This document shows, in pieces, positions 1 through 17,454 of a DNA stretch of 64,000 bases. Source of the stretch: Ectocarpus siliculosus (lineage: Eukaryota > Sar > Phaeophyceae > Ectocarpales > Ectocarpaceae); assembly GCA_000310025.1 (NCBI GenBank), contig FN649746.1, positions 171,754 to 235,753 on the forward strand, read 5' to 3'. The notes beneath the pieces are model-generated. The model was given only the letters and a program-made list of their open reading frames with translations, was not told the origin of the DNA and did not search any database. The position numbers and the translations under genes were made by a program. Every line of letters begins with the position of its first letter. The stretch's first letter is position 1.

Positions 1-430
1 GTTTTTTTTTTGGCGGGTAACCATAATGGTGGTCGAGTAGATCATGTTGTGCGGGGTGGAGAAACCTCACTTCGCGCAACGGGGGATGATCGCACCACGT
101 TGTGTTGAAATGGTCAAGCTTCCTCGAGGCAGTTACACAGTGCTTACAACTTGTCTCTGGAAGTAAAAGCACCAGAAAATAAATTAAGTCATACGTAGCT
201 GTCATCCGTACGCAAGGAAGTAAGCACAAGATGCCGAACACCCTTAGCAGGATGCAGCTCACCCTTCATGCGACTCGCCAAATACCTCACGGCGCTTCGC
301 GCTTGGTGATGTGAGAGCCTGGTCCGGTGAGAACCCGGCGTGCTCCGTCCCGGCTTTGTAGGGATGCGAGGTCAATGGTCAAACGACTACGGCATGCACG
401 ACTATGAGTACACCCCCCCCCCCCCCCCCC
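1..430 (-). repeat. G-tract repeat family, long copy (inverted)
   Basis: This stretch is the reverse complement of 20719-21135 over about 400 bases with roughly 85-90 percent identity by eye. It ends at 417-430 in a C-run (G-run on the repeat's own strand) next to the conserved end GTACTCAT...TGCATGCCGTAGTCGTT. No coding sequence was seen in it. Confidence 0.85.
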
Positions 431-669
431 CAGATGGGCGATTTTTACAGGGTATTATTGCGGAATAGGACTACAAATATGGCCATGAACAACCGCTGGC
501 CAAAACGTCACCCAAACCAGCCACCTCAGGCGGCCCGGACAGAGGAACCCCTAGGTCCTGCGTCTGGAGCGCTTCTACTGACTACGTGTGCATATGAGCA
601 TCCGTAGGCCGCAAGAAAAAGAGGTAGGTATTAGGTCCAAACGCTAAGTGGTCGGACATCATCACTCAC

Positions 670-6683
<6,014 letters not shown>

Positions 6684-8714
6684 GGTGGCGGTGACGGTAT
6701 TTCCCCCGCGCTGCCAAGGTCTCGTCACTGTTGGTGCGGGGCCAGGTCTAGCGATTCATGTGGCAAACGGGGTTGCGCAGTCCCGCTGCTGTGTTGGGGT
6801 CTGTAAAGAGAGAGGTTTGCGCAGGTATGAGGTTCAACATGTTTCCTGGCGCAGACTTGCTGGGTGTGACGCGCACAAGGTGTGTGGACTGCAGTGATGA
6901 ACATAGTGACTCCAGTACACGAAAAAGGCTCTCAAACCACGATGACTAGCAGCAGAAGACAGCTCATGTTTCGTAGCGACGGGTTGGTGCTCTGACTGCT
7001 CTCCGTGGCTGCCGTACAAGAGTTGGTTGCAGTGCGAACAGTCGCGACTTCGTTGCTGCTGTCTCGAGCATACGAAAAAAATGCGGAGAAATATGCACCC
7101 CGATGTCTTTCCGCCTCAGCAGCCCTGTATTCTCTCTGAGACTTTTGTGCCGACAGACAATATGGTACGAAGAAAGCAATGCAGTCTGCACTGTGACCAC
7201 TCTCACCTACACTCTGCTGCCTGGGTGTGCCCTCTCGTGCTTCACCCTTCAGAGAGCGAGTGTTCGCGAAAAGGCGGCGGGATAACCTCTTGTGTCATCT
7301 ACGGAGATTCGGGTGTTCACGACCCAACCAGAGGCATTTCCTAGAAAAAGCCCCGTGAAATCATTTATTTATGTACGTACCCCACGGCTTGCTTTGCCTC
7401 GCGACCGCGCTGGCTGGCGCGCTTTCTTCTCCAGCTGCCAGTGAGCGCTTGTAGCCTACACATCAGAGACCCTACAATCAGTGCATTTCAATTGAGGATC
7501 TGATATATTTCCGTGCTCTAGCGTGTAGTCGTATTCTAAGGAGGGAAAAAGGAGGCAAGGAACGCTGCTGGATTTCATCTGCGTGGAGCGGATCGGGTGT
7601 GGGGTGTGGCCACTGCGAGAGAGCGAGCGATAAGCGACGACAGAGAGCAGGGGGTGCATAACAGCTACCTCTCAGGGTTTAATCTTCCCGGCACGTACGA
7701 TGGCTCAAGCTAGGGGGTCGAGGATAGGTGAGGGAGTTGGGGGGGGGTAGAGAGGAACGGCCGACTCGTGTTTTGTACTGAGCAACTTGCTATGCGATGA
7801 GAGCGTGGTACAGAGTAGATCGTGCTTGTACACTGGTATGTAGCATGCTAGGCTTGCTGTATTTCGTCACCTTGAGAACGGCAGACAGCAAGGCCGGTTT
7901 GGCCTACGACACCCTTGCTTGTGGTGCAAGCCCCTGGGTTCGTGTCTTTCGAGAGTGCATCTGTGTTGTGTCGGTGCGGCTCTCCTTGTCGGATACGAAT
8001 TCCGCAACAACAGAGTTGCTTGTAGTCGCAGGTGCAAGCAGCTGTCTCTTCCCAAACGACGAGAGATATCTGTCTGATGGTGCCTTCTCGCAGCAACGAA
8101 ACATTCGACAGCTTGCCGTGATACCGGGGCTGAATGTTGGGCGAGTAACGAACAACGCGACACGCCTGGCACAAGCAAAATCGCCGTTGAAATCCGCTAC
8201 ATCGTGCCACTACCACCCCGTTGTACTGTGGTTTGACGGATGATACCACCCCCTCCTGAGCGAGACGAGCCCTCCCTCCCCCCCCGCCCGCATTCAAGCA
8301 AAGAACGATTGCTTCATTGCCATCTACTATTTGGAACATTCATGGCAACAATTTTTCGAACGCGACCAGTCCTGGCGTTGCTACCCTCGCCCTTGAAAAA
8401 CATTGAGCGGTCCCAATATGCACAGCAGATAGCATTTATCGTGTCTTAGTCCGGACCAGAAAGCAGTGGTATCGGTATTGCTAGGACCGCCTCTGGGGGC
8501 TAGATCGGGTCGTGGGGATTTATCCTGTGGTGAGCTCTCCCGGTTGCCATGCCCTATCAAATGTTCCGCTTTCACGCCACATTGTAGAAACATGTACCGT
8601 CCAACAACCGCAGTGGTTGTTGGGTTCGTAGGGGGCAACTGCTGCTGTTGGCGTCATCTTAGCAGTTGCATGTTGCGGTTGTATTCGTACACATGCAGGC
8701 CAAGATGGGAGAGG
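6684..8714. other. Spacer between the divergent CocE-type and eIF4A3 genes
   Basis: About 2 kb with no supported exon. The two genes point away from each other, so both promoters must lie here. No clear TATA box or known motif was picked out. Confidence 0.6.
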
Positions 8715-11700
8715 ATGGCGGCGCGATGTGATGCTTGCTGATGAGGCTTGACCACTGTAGAGACGCGAAATCCCTGTTTTTCCCCTCCTGCCTCTGCTGT
8801 CGTAGTGTAGCTGTCGAGGTGCACATCGAAGACAAACACGACCGATTTATCCCGTCTACACAACACGCAGCATCATGGGAAGACCTGCTGCAGATGCGGA
8901 AGTTTGTTTTGCTCATCATTGCACATCAACCTGGGAGTCTGGCTTCCAAGAAGACTCCGTCTCAGGCTGTTATACCCATCATCGCTGGGTCAGACACGTT
9001 GATCCTTTGTGATGGCAGTAAGGCAATATCCTCCAGTCCAACACACCGTGGGTCCAGTCTTGCGATCTACTGTACCTCAAACATGCAACAAAGCAGAGAA
9101 TGCGCCTAATCGCGCTTCTCTCTGTTGCTCGTTCTGCTGTGGTGTATCTACGTTCAGATTTCGATGAGGACGAAAACATCGAGTTCACCATCGAGGGCGA
9201 TGTCGAGGTGAGATGAACCGTAGATTACGTAGATTCCGTAGTAGGCGTGCCCGCTGTCGGGCGGGTGAATCGACCTAAGCGCGTTCCGGCCCTATTGAGG
9301 TCGGTCGACTGTAGGTGGAAGCGAGTGACATGGCAAAAACGCGGTGTGAGGTATTCATTTTGACAAACGTTTAATGTGCACAGGTAGTGGAGAACTTCGA
9401 CTCGATGGGACTGAAGGACGAACTTCTGCGCGGGGTTTACGCCTACGGGTTCGAGCGTCCCTCGGCGGTGCAGCAGAGGGCTGTCAAGCCCATCACCAGC
9501 GGGAGGGACGTCATCGCCCAGAGTCAGGTGGATCGTTTGTCACATACGTTTGGTTGGTTGGGCCCTCTTCCGATCTGTTTTCGCTTGTGTTGTTTTTCGT
9601 TCTGTTGAATGTTTGCCAGCAACAGAGACGCCAGTGCCACGGGTGGTTTATGCTCTTGCTGCTTGCGCGATCCGTGTTTCTTAGACGAATCTCGAAATGT
9701 CCCCTGGCGAAGACTTTGCAAGAAGGCGTTATATCATTCGTTCGACGACAGGAAGAGTGCCGTGTGCGATGCCCCCTGCACCGGCGACGCCTCGCAGTCA
9801 TGCGGCGGAGTTGCCGCGTTCGACGTTTACCGGCTGACCCGCAATAGACGGCCATGGACGGATCAGCCGGTAACGTCGAAGGCGGCCGCTCCGCCGCATG
9901 ACTGTGAGGCGTCGCCGGTGCTGGGGGCATCGCACAAGGCACATTTCCTGTCGTCGAACCGAACCTGACACGGAGCACCCTTTGCTTTCATCTGTTAAAT
10001 AGTCACTCCCTGTATCACCTCATCCCGTATATGAAGGACGCTGACCATTTCTGCGCGCTGTGTGTCTCGTTCTTTACCCCTACCACGTCCTTCCTTCCAT
10101 CTTCCACGACACACATCATCCACTGCCGGGTGCCATCGTCCACTTCAACTCGCCGATTGACCGCGTGATGGCAATCATGACAATCATGACAATCGTGTGA
10201 TGACAATCAGTCGGGGACTGGTAAGACGGCAGTGTTCTCCATGGGCATCCTACAGATGCTCGACACGACTTCGTCCGACACGCAGGCGCTCGTGCTGTCG
10301 CCAACGCGCGAACTGGCCGAGCAAACTCAAAAGGTACGATGCGATAAGTTTGGGTTAGGTTCGTGGATTTGACAATTGGCCGATGAGGGGCAGGGATGGG
10401 GACAGCTTTGTTGGTGTTGGTGTGATTTTTTTATTTGTTGGTGAGGTGAATATGGTCGGTGGACACTACTGTATCCGCTGCGGGTCCTCGTGGTCCTGCA
10501 GAATATTTTTCGATAGATACTTTGCACATTGTCCGCGTAGCATGTTGTGCAATTTTTTTTTTCCTCTGGGCTGTGTTTATTTCGCATGCGGCTGCTGCAC
10601 ACGGTCTTTTCTGCTACTGAACGGTGGCCTTCTGGCGTGTTGGTTGGGCACTCTGGAATTGTTGGTGATTGCATGCGTTGTTCATCCTTTTTTTGTGTTC
10701 TTGGAGCAGGTTATTCTGGCGCTGGGGGACTTCATGAACGTGCAGTGCCATGCCTGCATCGGCGGCAAGAGCATCGGAGAGGACATCCGCCGCCTCGACT
10801 ACGGGGTTCAGGTGAGGTTTTCTAGTACTTGACCGACCTTACTGCAATATTATAGTCAATGGCCCTTTCGTTCTGTGACGGACAAGAAACCGCAGGACCG
10901 TCGTGGTACTGTAGTGCACTACACTCGACTCCTGTTCCGTTGACGAGGCATATCCGTCAGTCTCACGATCGATTTGCACGTCGAGATGGCTGCAGGACCA
11001 GTGTTTCCTCGACGTCCCCTGGCTTGGTGTGCCCATCGTGTCCAGAGATGTCTTGCCACGTGCATGACGCGTCAGCCGCCTGGTACACGAAGTTGTTGTT
11101 GGCTCGTACATGCAGACCAATAGCTTGCGCGTGCGCTGTCCTGCCCTGCCCCTATCCTTGGGGTTTGATTCTCTTGGTGATCTGTTTTCGGCTACGTTTT
11201 TTTTGGACGGAACAGAAGGCCTAACTACTGTTGCGTTTTCCTGCCCTGCCCCGATCCTTGGGGGGTTTTGGGTCGACTTTCGGCTGCTGTTTTTTTTTGT
11301 CCGGAACGTTGCAGGTGGTGTCCGGAACTCCCGGACGTGTGTTCGACATGATCAGGCGCCGCAACTTGCGCACCCGCAACCTCCAGGTGATGGAGCGACG
11401 GAGCGTGCCGGAAGTGTTTGGTTGTCGGCTGTTTGCGTAATATTGTGTTTCAACCTGGCCACAGATGTGTAAACCGTGTTCTCGTTCCTGTATTGAGCAT
11501 GTCGGATTTTTGGGGTTGGCTGTTGGCGTATTGTGTTTCAATCTGGCCACAGATAAATGTGTAAATCGTGTTCTGATTACTGTATTGAGCTTGTCGGATT
11601 GTTGGGGTTGGCTGTTTAAGTATTGTTTTCCAATGTGGCCACCACATGTGTGCTTTATCATGTATGCATACCACATGCACCACGTGTTGTGAGTACTGTT

Positions 11701-14700
11701 TTCCGCACTTTGCAAGGCTCTGTCTGACCCTTGGCCCTCTACATCTAACTGCATACCACGCGCCAACACGAACACGTGTGCAGATAAATATATGCATCTT
11801 TCGTCCAGGAATTTACGCCCTGGAAAAAATTGTCTCGTTTTCGCGTGGACTTGTGTGTGTCCAGATGCTGGTGATCGACGAGGCGGACGAGATGCTCAAC
11901 AAGGGCTTTAAGGAGCAGATCTACGACATCTACAGGTACCTGCCCCCGTCCACCCAGGTGGTGCTGATCAGCGCCACGATGCCGCAAGAGGTGCTGGACA
12001 TGACCAAGAAGTTCATGAACATGCCCGTCAAGATCCTCGTCAAGCGCGATGAGCTCACCCTCGAGGGCATCAAGCAGGTAAGCAGGATACCGCCACCGTC
12101 GACATGAAGGGTGGTGAAAGCGGCAAAGGGAGCAGCATCGTCAACAACAGCAGTAGCGTCAACTGACCGAATGAGCACAATGGGGGTCCCTCAATAATGC
12201 CGGTTGACTTATGCCACTGCCCGGTATAGTGCCGATGAAATCGCGAGACACACGGATGGAATATTCCGATGTTGAAGTGGTCTCATTCTCTGAATAGTGA
12301 TACGATAGTGCTGGGTGCCCTGTTAGCGCCGGTGAATCTGGAGGGTACATTCCGCAACCGCAAGCTGAGGGACCCCAACTTTAGGAGTATGGTAATGAGG
12401 GTGTCGACGATAGCCAGAGTGACAGCGAGACACGAGAGCAAGGTGTTTGTCAAACGCGATGAGCTAAATGTTGAGGCCGTAACCAGGGTCATGGCTCCTG
12501 ACAGCAATGCTGGCCTCAAAATCATGGGGCCTCAACATCTAGCTCATCGCGTTTGACAAGCACCTTGCTCTGGCTGTCCCTGTCACTTTGTCCGTCATCA
12601 TCACTGCTGGTTGCTTCGACTCAAACGACGTTATTGTTGTTGATGCCTTGGCCAGATCTAGCCCGATGCTGTACGGCTAGGAAGGTTGGGCGAAGGCAGA
12701 CTTGGGAGGGCCAATTGCACCGTCGTTCCCGCTCAAGCCCTTCCCCTGTTATCCCTCCGCTGCCTGTTTCCTTTCCCGCAAACTCTTACCGAAACTCCTT
12801 ACCCCTGTTACCCTTGATGACCGGTTGATGGTAAAAATAACAAGTTCTTCGTGGCGGTGGAGAAGGAGGAGTGGAAGTTCGACACACTGTGCGACCTGTA
12901 TGACACACTCACCGTTACTCAGGCGGTCATCTTCTGCAACACCAAGCGGAAGGTGCGGTCAAAGTATGCATAGGACGATGCAGCAGTCGCTAGTCCGTGA
13001 GAGAGTGGGAGGGTATTTGGCGTGAATGGCGAGGGAGGCCTGTGTTGACGGTGCCTGGTGGTGTCGGTGTCGCCGTGGCATCATTCAAGCGGTCGCCTTG
13101 GGCGAGGCAGGCAACACCACAGGCTGATAACAATGGCTACGTCGGTGGTACAGCAGCAGCAGCAGCAGCAGCAGTACCACGAGCAGTACCACGACCACCA
13201 CCACCAGCAACAGCAGCAGCAGCAGCAGCACTGCGCGAATCGACGAGACGGAGAGAGAGCCTCCCTCCCCCGTCGGGTATTGTTTGTGATGTTGGTGCAA
13301 AGCGCAAGCAGGCGATGTGATGATACGGATAGATACCGCCGCGGCTGTTTTGCGGGTCGTGCCGTGCCCTGTTGCATACGGTACGCCACAAGGCGGAAGT
13401 GTTCGGCGCGATATAACCTGTTCTTGTCGAGATGAGCCATGCCATGCCATCCTCGTACATCCTTCTCATTGGAGAGTCTGGCATCATCTTTACCATTCCG
13501 TTGGCTCCGCCGTGCCGTTCTGCGAAGTACTTATGGTAGTAATGGTGTATGCGGTGGCAATAGTGCTGCTACGCTTTGTGCGGATGCCCCCATATGTGAA
13601 ACTGAAAAACGCTGAGACGCCTTGCCCTGCATGCGATGTGTAGCACATCTTTTGGCAGTCCGGCGATTGATTTTATTTGTCCCATCATGTTGCTCATGTT
13701 TGCTTCGTACTGCTGCTGTTGAAACGTTTGCTGGACCGCAGGTGGACTGGCTGACGGCAAAGATGCGCGAAGTGAATTTCACTGTATCCTCCATGCACGG
13801 GGACATGCCCCAGAAGGAGAGGGACGCTATCATGGAGGAGTTCCGCTCGGGGAGGTGAGGCGTCTTCCATCGCAACAGCAACACCTAGACCTGCTTTGTT
13901 TCATGGTGTGCCGAGCAAGTGTCGGGATGGGGATGGATTGAATGAAGACTCTGTGCGATACTTAGGCGTGCAGCTTTTGTGGCCGGTGTTTTTTTGTTTT
14001 TTTCCACACCAAGGTTAACGTAGCAAAAAACAACATGGAAGAGGTCCTCTCGGGGCGGGGAGGCATCCTCCATAGCAACTCCTATTAGCAGTACTTGTAA
14101 TAGACCTACGTTATCGGGGGTGACATGATGCAAGATACCACGCCCCGTGGACCGACTGCTTTTCAAAGGTCGAATACTTCACGACGAAAAGGACGCATAG
14201 ATGAAACGGTGCGTTTTCGGAAAGCTCTCGGCGAGGCGGCTCCAACGCCGCCTTTGCCGGCACCGCCACTGCTCTGCTGTAGAGAAGTAGAGCTTTGAAA
14301 ATCGAACCTGGCGGTTTGATAGCTTACGTCACCTATAGGATAGTTTTATGGTGTGCGGAGGTTTGGGATGGAATTGGGTTGAAGACTTGGTGCGACACTC
14401 AGAAGTTCAGCTATTGTGGCCAACACTTTTTCCCGAGCCAAGGTTAGTGTAGCAGTAATGACGATCGTTGTTGCTCGAGATCCCGATTTTGATCCGGTAG
14501 TCCAGTAGCTCGACGGCGCGTTTTTCGCTCCATGTTTCGATGCTGTTGTGCAGTATCGTGGGGGTTATGGGTATCGGACACGCTTTCACGTCCTAAACTC
14601 TTTGGTGCTATCACTGCTCGCCCACGAGCGTAACATTGATGCGCAACATCTCGTCGACAGTGCTCGGGATTCGCTCTTCATGCAACAGTACTTCGGGGAC

Positions 14701-15650
14701 GATCTCTAGATATTTTGAGTCTAGATGTCATCGCGACCAGAGTATTTTTTTGTTCGCCTCTGGCAGCGCCTGCTCACACGCGTCAATTCGCGCGGCTATA
14801 GTGGGCGCGTCTGTCATTTGTACCAAGTACCGCCTCTGTTTCGCCCTTTTTTTGATTATTATTTGGTCTTTAGAGTTGCGTACGACTTGTTTGGGTAGTT
14901 GGCCTGTAACCACGGAAGGTGTCCGCGTCAGTTGGACCGGGGGGTGTTAGGAGGAACTGAGCAGAGTAGTACCGGACCGTTTTTTTATGTAAAGATAACA
15001 ACAACAACAACTTCCGACCAACATCCAGGTCCCGAGTGCTGATCGCAACGGACGTGTGGGGGCGAGGTCTAGACGTCCAGCAGGTGTCGCTCGTCATCTG
15101 CTACGACCTCCCCAACAACCGAGAGCTCTACATCCACCGGTAGGCGCTCACGGTAGACTACATCCCCGGCAGGGTTACCCGCGGCGATAGATGGCTTGTG
15201 CCTTGTTGGTTGCTTGGCTACGGCCGATCGGGGGTTGTTGTTCGCACTAACTGCAGCGCCGCACCAGTCAACAATTCCCTTCGAACACTGCCTTGCGCGT
15301 CTATTTAGCATATTTGGACCACCCCAGCGCGGACATTATTATTAACCTACACGTGTGAAATAGAGAGGTGGTAACCCGACCCTAACCCTACCCTATCCCC
15401 GCACCGTCACCCCTACATACTAAAACCAACTGTAGAGTCCTCGTGAAGGCTACTGTTCACAATCGCGTGCCCCGTTTGTCATGTTTTTTTTTCTGTCGTC
15501 GTCAGCATCGGCCGGTCAGGGAGATTTGGGCGAAAGGGTGTGGCGATCAACTTCGTCAAGTCCGACGACGTGCGTATCCTGAGAGACATCGAGCAGTACT
15601 ACTCGACGCAGATCGACGAGATGCCCATGAACATCACCGACATGCTCTAG
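8715..15650 (+). CDS. EIF4A3: eIF4A3 (DDX48), DEAD-box RNA helicase of the exon junction complex
   Basis: Exons at 9158-9207, 9384-9527, 10211-10333, 10710-10811, 11315-11386, 11865-12077, 12845-12952, 13742-13854, 15029-15139 and 15506-15650 join in phase to about 397 residues, the normal family length. All helicase motifs are present: Q motif [10 protein letters not shown], Walker A SQSGTGKT (split by an intron), PTRELA, TPGR, DEAD (about 173-176), [18 protein letters not shown] and [13 protein letters not shown]. eIF4A3 rather than eIF4A is indicated by [25 protein letters not shown] and the C-terminus [13 protein letters not shown]. The protein clamps spliced mRNA in the nucleus as the ATP-dependent core of the exon junction complex. 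The first exon is uncertain: a 13-base exon at 8715-8727 (MAAR, donor GTGATG) fits the phase but is weak. Introns 2, 4, 5, 6 and 8 carry foldbacks or duplications listed separately. Confidence 0.96.
9740..9960 (+). repeat. Long inverted repeat derived from a WSC domain (eIF4A3 intron 2)
   Basis: The left arm (9740-9840) and right arm (9860-9960) are near-complementary over about 100 bases with roughly a dozen mismatches or single-base indels, separated by a 19-base loop (9841-9859). Read on the plus strand, the left arm encodes [15 protein letters not shown] followed by AAFDVYR, the C-terminal pattern of a WSC carbohydrate-binding domain. The right arm read on the minus strand encodes almost the same peptide with a stop near its end. 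WSC domains are common in brown algal cell-wall proteins. The structure would fold into a single long hairpin in the pre-mRNA. Confidence 0.88.
10168..10210 (+). repeat. Short ATGACAATC repeat abutting a 3' splice site
   Basis: Four imperfect copies of ATGACAATC/ATGGCAATC run directly into the acceptor of the exon that encodes the Walker A motif (SGTGKT). Confidence 0.6.
11140..11314 (+). repeat. Tandem duplication of the intron 4 acceptor region (eIF4A3)
   Basis: Two related units of about 100 bases (from about 11140 and about 11240) each begin CCTGCCCTGCCCC and end in a T-run followed by GGAAC. The second ends at the functional acceptor TTGCAG. The first ends GGAACAGAAG, a possible decoy acceptor. 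Confidence 0.6.
11428..11660 (+). repeat. Tandem repeat of about 100 bp in eIF4A3 intron 5
   Basis: Two full units and part of a third share GTGTTTCAA.CTGGCCACAGAT, TGTATTGAGC.TGTCGGAT and GGGGTTGGCTGTT. The units differ at about 10-15 percent of positions. Confidence 0.7.
12405..12592 (+). repeat. Inverted repeat derived from eIF4A3 coding sequence (intron 6)
   Basis: The left arm core 12434-12478 and right arm core 12528-12570 are complementary over about 44 bases with very few mismatches, with a 49-base loop; weaker pairing extends outward on both sides. The left arm resembles the 3' end of the preceding exon (12032-12068): the exon reads [12 protein letters not shown] and the intron copy [13 protein letters not shown]. 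So a piece of this gene, or of a close paralogue, was copied into the intron twice in opposite orientation. Confidence 0.85.
13150..13232 (+). repeat. CAG/CAC trinucleotide run in eIF4A3 intron 7
   Basis: Runs of CAG are separated by CAC/ACC blocks. The run is open in several frames and creates long apparent ORFs on both strands, but it lies between two phase-matched helicase exons, so it is intronic. Confidence 0.8.
13833..14456 (+). repeat. 200-bp tandem duplication of an exon end, split by a MITE
   Basis: Bases 13833-14032, the last 22 bases of exon 8 plus the start of intron 8, are repeated at 14033-14110 and 14343-14456. The copy of the donor region has changed from GGGGAGGTGAGG to GGGGCGGGGAGG, losing the GT. 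The MITE copy at 14117-14339 interrupts the second unit, so it inserted after the duplication. Confidence 0.75.
14117..14339 (+). mobile_element. MITE-like element, copy 1 (eIF4A3 intron 8)
   Basis: Starts GGTGACATGATGCAAGATAC with CGTGGACCGACTGCTTTTCAAA, and ends with the inverted counterpart GAGCTTTGAAAATCGAACC...TAGCTTACGTCACC. The interior has the family signature GCGTTTTCGGAAAGCTCTCG. No ORF; non-autonomous. Confidence 0.8.
14888..15012 (+). repeat. SINE-like repeat with AAC-rich tail, copy 1
   Basis: GGGTAGTTGGCCTGTAACCA, GGTGTCCGCGTCAGTTGGAC, AACTGAGCAGAGTAGTACC, AAAGATAACAACAACAACAA. It ends 16 bases before an eIF4A3 acceptor. Confidence 0.65.
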
Positions 15651-17454
15651 GGTACTGTAGAAGTAGCCGCTGTAGCTGCTGTTTCGAACGTCAGCAAGAC
15701 TTGTGTGTTGGTAAACGCTCTACAATGAGATCCGCCATGGAGGTTAATCATGATGGCCGTTGTTTTCATGGGGTGTAAGAGAATTGACCAGGGGTGGTCG
15801 GCTGAACGGGTATTGGTTCTCTCTCTCCGCCATCCGCGTTTGATCTGTGGGAAATATGTTGGAACACAGGTGGCGTGGTCTTGTGAGGAAGTACCCCGGT
15901 TGGGCGTTTTTTTTGTGCTTTCTCACCAAGTCGGCGGTATTTATGTTGTTCGGCGCAAGCTTCCCCGACCCCCGACCCAACGATGTTGTGTGTCTCTGAA
16001 AATGGGGATGAATTATGTTATCACCGCTTGTCTTGTACGGGGCGGGGGCGGTTGGCTGCACGTCCCTCATATTGGAATACTTTGCGGTGGAGGTCCGATG
16101 GCAATGCACATCTGTGAGCGTGCTGTTGCTGCCGGGCAAGTAATGTACAAATCGCATGCCGGCGGTTTCACAAAGAGCTGGGTCTAGCGGCGTTTTTTTT
16201 TTCGGAGAGGGAGGGGGCATTCTGCCGTAGCTGGATATTTCGTATTATAGGAATGGCACAAGCGTTTTAGTGGGGTGGAAGGGCAGACAAGTGCGCGGGG
16301 CGTTGGTCCAACATGCACAATCGTTGAGGTTTTTTCATGACTTTTCGGAGTGATTGGAAGACTGCGTTGCCGCAGAAAAAACTGCAGTTGCCAAAAAAAA
16401 TAGCAGGGGATTGATTGCTATATGGCGACGTTGTGGCTCGAAAGACGGCGGAGGTATTTTGTACATCTCGATGACTGGCATGTACAGCATCATCGAAGTT
16501 TCCTTTCTTCGCCCACAGCAACGGGAAGCATATGATGCCGTGTGTGCGCGGTAGTGAGTGTTGGTTATTTCTCTTGCCGCTCACAGCTGCATGACAGCGG
16601 ATGTCGACGAATTTGTGTTAGCTCTTGCTCTCCCCAACGGTGTGCATATGCATCAACTCTTTGGTTTTGGCCATCGTGTCGGGCGGTGTAATACTACTTC
16701 GGGAACCCCACTTTTAACAGCTGTTGCAACCCACAGAACACGCGCCACCGCCTGATGGGAGGTACGAAAATTAGGGTAAACGCTTCTTGGCTCTCTGGTG
16801 TAAACACGTGTATGCCCAGGCGCCGGCTTCGATGCCACACCGGAGCCACGCACGCACGTAATTCGTCCATGCCACCTGCAGAGTAGTTCAAGAAGCTCAA
16901 AAATGATGTTTGATCGATCACTGACGCTCAATTTTCATCGCGGCACTGCTACAGTTCGCCCTGGGGCATGGTGGCCATGTACCTGTTGTTGCCTTGGTTC
17001 CGGAGTATGCATGCTATGGAGGCCAAGAACGTAGCATATAAAACGGCGTCATAAGTTCTGTAGAGCGGGCTTTGTACAATAAACCGCATCCGTCATCGCA
17101 CAGGAAGCGTCTAGCACCTCGTCGGAACAAAGAACCTAGCCCGTCCTAGGTTCGCTGCACTGTCATCAAGGCCTGATTGCATCTTGTGTGTGTCAGAGAG
17201 CTCGATAACGCGATCACGCCCGCACAACGTTCGAGAGTTCACAGTTCACCTTGTTTCGCCGCCTTTTTTCTTCCCCGAACAGACACTTTCGCACTTTATT
17301 TATTGTTTCCCCGCTACCGCTCTACCCTCCCCCCGACTGGATTTCTCTCAACACCCCCCCCACCAAATATATCCTGACACTCACAGGCGCCTTTTTTCTG
17401 GCAGCAGTGCACGCCGCATCCTCACCCCGCGTCGACATCCTTTCTGCACCAAGT
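15651..17454. other. Spacer between eIF4A3 and histone H1
   Basis: Must contain the eIF4A3 3' end and the H1 promoter and 5' UTR. Apart from the possible TATA box at 17036 nothing specific was seen. Confidence 0.6.
17036..17045 (+). promoter_or_regulatory. Possible TATA box upstream of histone H1
   Basis: The string CATATAAAAC lies about 410 bases upstream of the proposed H1 start codon, in a gene-free stretch with the same orientation. It is the best TATA-like match seen there. The distance would require a 5' UTR of about 380 bases or an upstream intron, so this is only a suggestion. Confidence 0.25.

Noticed and set aside
12269-12556. Plus-strand open frame containing [11 protein letters not shown]
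   Set aside because: It is the exon-derived foldback in intron 6, not an extra exon: the flanking exons join in phase without it.
15371-15400. CCCTAACCCTACCC telomere-like string
   Set aside because: Only one or two repeat units, inside an eIF4A3 intron; not a telomere.
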